Below are positions 13,548-13,584 of a stretch of 13,584 nucleotides of DNA, one piece after another (positions within the stretch are counted from its first letter, which is position 1; the number at the start of each line of letters is the position of its first letter). The stretch lies in the NCBI GenBank assembly GCA_017512625.1, contig JAFWFB010000080.1, positions 1-13,584 on the forward strand, read 5' to 3'. The notes under the pieces were generated by a model. The model had not been told where the DNA came from. It ran no database searches and was given only the letters and a program-made list of their open reading frames with translations. Made by a program: the position numbers and the translations under genes. Origin of the DNA: Erysipelotrichaceae bacterium (lineage in GTDB: Bacteria; Bacillota_I; Bacilli_A; Erysipelotrichales; Erysipelotrichaceae).

Positions 13548-13584
13548 GATATTTCCTCCAATATACATGATATCAATTCCATTA

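Noticed and set aside
1..13584. CRISPR arrays, insertion sequences, phage or integration genes
   Set aside because: No spaced repeats, transposase, integrase or terminal inverted repeats were seen. Although a tRNA is present, no duplicated tRNA 3' end marks an attachment site within the window.

Overview
The window looks like chromosomal DNA from an anaerobic, fermentative Bacillota (Firmicutes). The signs are strong GGAGG-type ribosome-binding sites, GTG and TTG starts, rho-independent terminators with U-tracts, an NAD-linked [FeFe] hydrogenase, a MarR-controlled ABC exporter and a WalJ-type beta-lactamase-fold protein. Base composition is moderate and gene order is compact. Erysipelotrichia or Clostridia would fit, but I cannot fix the genus. 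TGA is a normal stop here (several genes end in it and TGG is used for Trp). Every gene is on the minus strand, so transcription runs from high to low coordinates.

Layout in the direction of transcription: (1) 13547-11751, a secreted lipoprotein of unknown function, interrupted by an in-frame TGA 58 codons before the apparent original stop, then a strong terminator (11706-11732). (2) 11648-10788, a WalJ/YycJ-type metallo-beta-lactamase-fold hydrolase whose last codons form its own terminator. (3) 10655-2736, a ten-gene operon with overlaps or gaps of at most 11 nt. Its promoter (extended -10 TGTTATAAT) carries an 18-bp inverted repeat that closely matches the Rex operator. The order is hndA (NuoE-like), DRTGG-type protein 1, RsbW-like ATPase, HydS-like iron-sulfur/H-domain protein, DRTGG protein 2, PHP phosphoesterase, orphan HATPase, hndB, hndC (NuoF-like), hndD ([FeFe] hydrogenase), then a terminator (2699-2726). 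(4) 2606-275, a MarR repressor translationally coupled to an ABC exporter half-transporter, with a near-consensus promoter flanked by two copies of a 23-bp operator-like repeat. (5) tRNA-Val(GAC) at 237-162 with its own promoter and terminator, then an AT-rich left edge.

How the parts work together: HndA, HndB, HndC and HndD make a soluble NAD(P)-linked, possibly electron-bifurcating, [FeFe] hydrogenase that disposes of fermentation electrons as H2. A Rex site at the promoter would couple transcription to the NADH/NAD+ ratio. The six middle genes encode no obvious catalytic subunit of that enzyme. They combine a second H-domain protein that keeps four candidate cluster cysteines, two GHKL ATPases without kinase or receiver partners, two DRTGG proteins and a PHP hydrolase. 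They look like a sensing or control module expressed with the enzyme. That assignment is inference and is the most interesting part of the window.

Sequence oddities worth keeping: HndC lacks the fourth cysteine (Tyr50 instead) of its N-terminal [2Fe-2S] site; HndD has TSCSPGW where the textbook L1 motif is TSCCPGW; the ABC protein has an LSIGQ signature.
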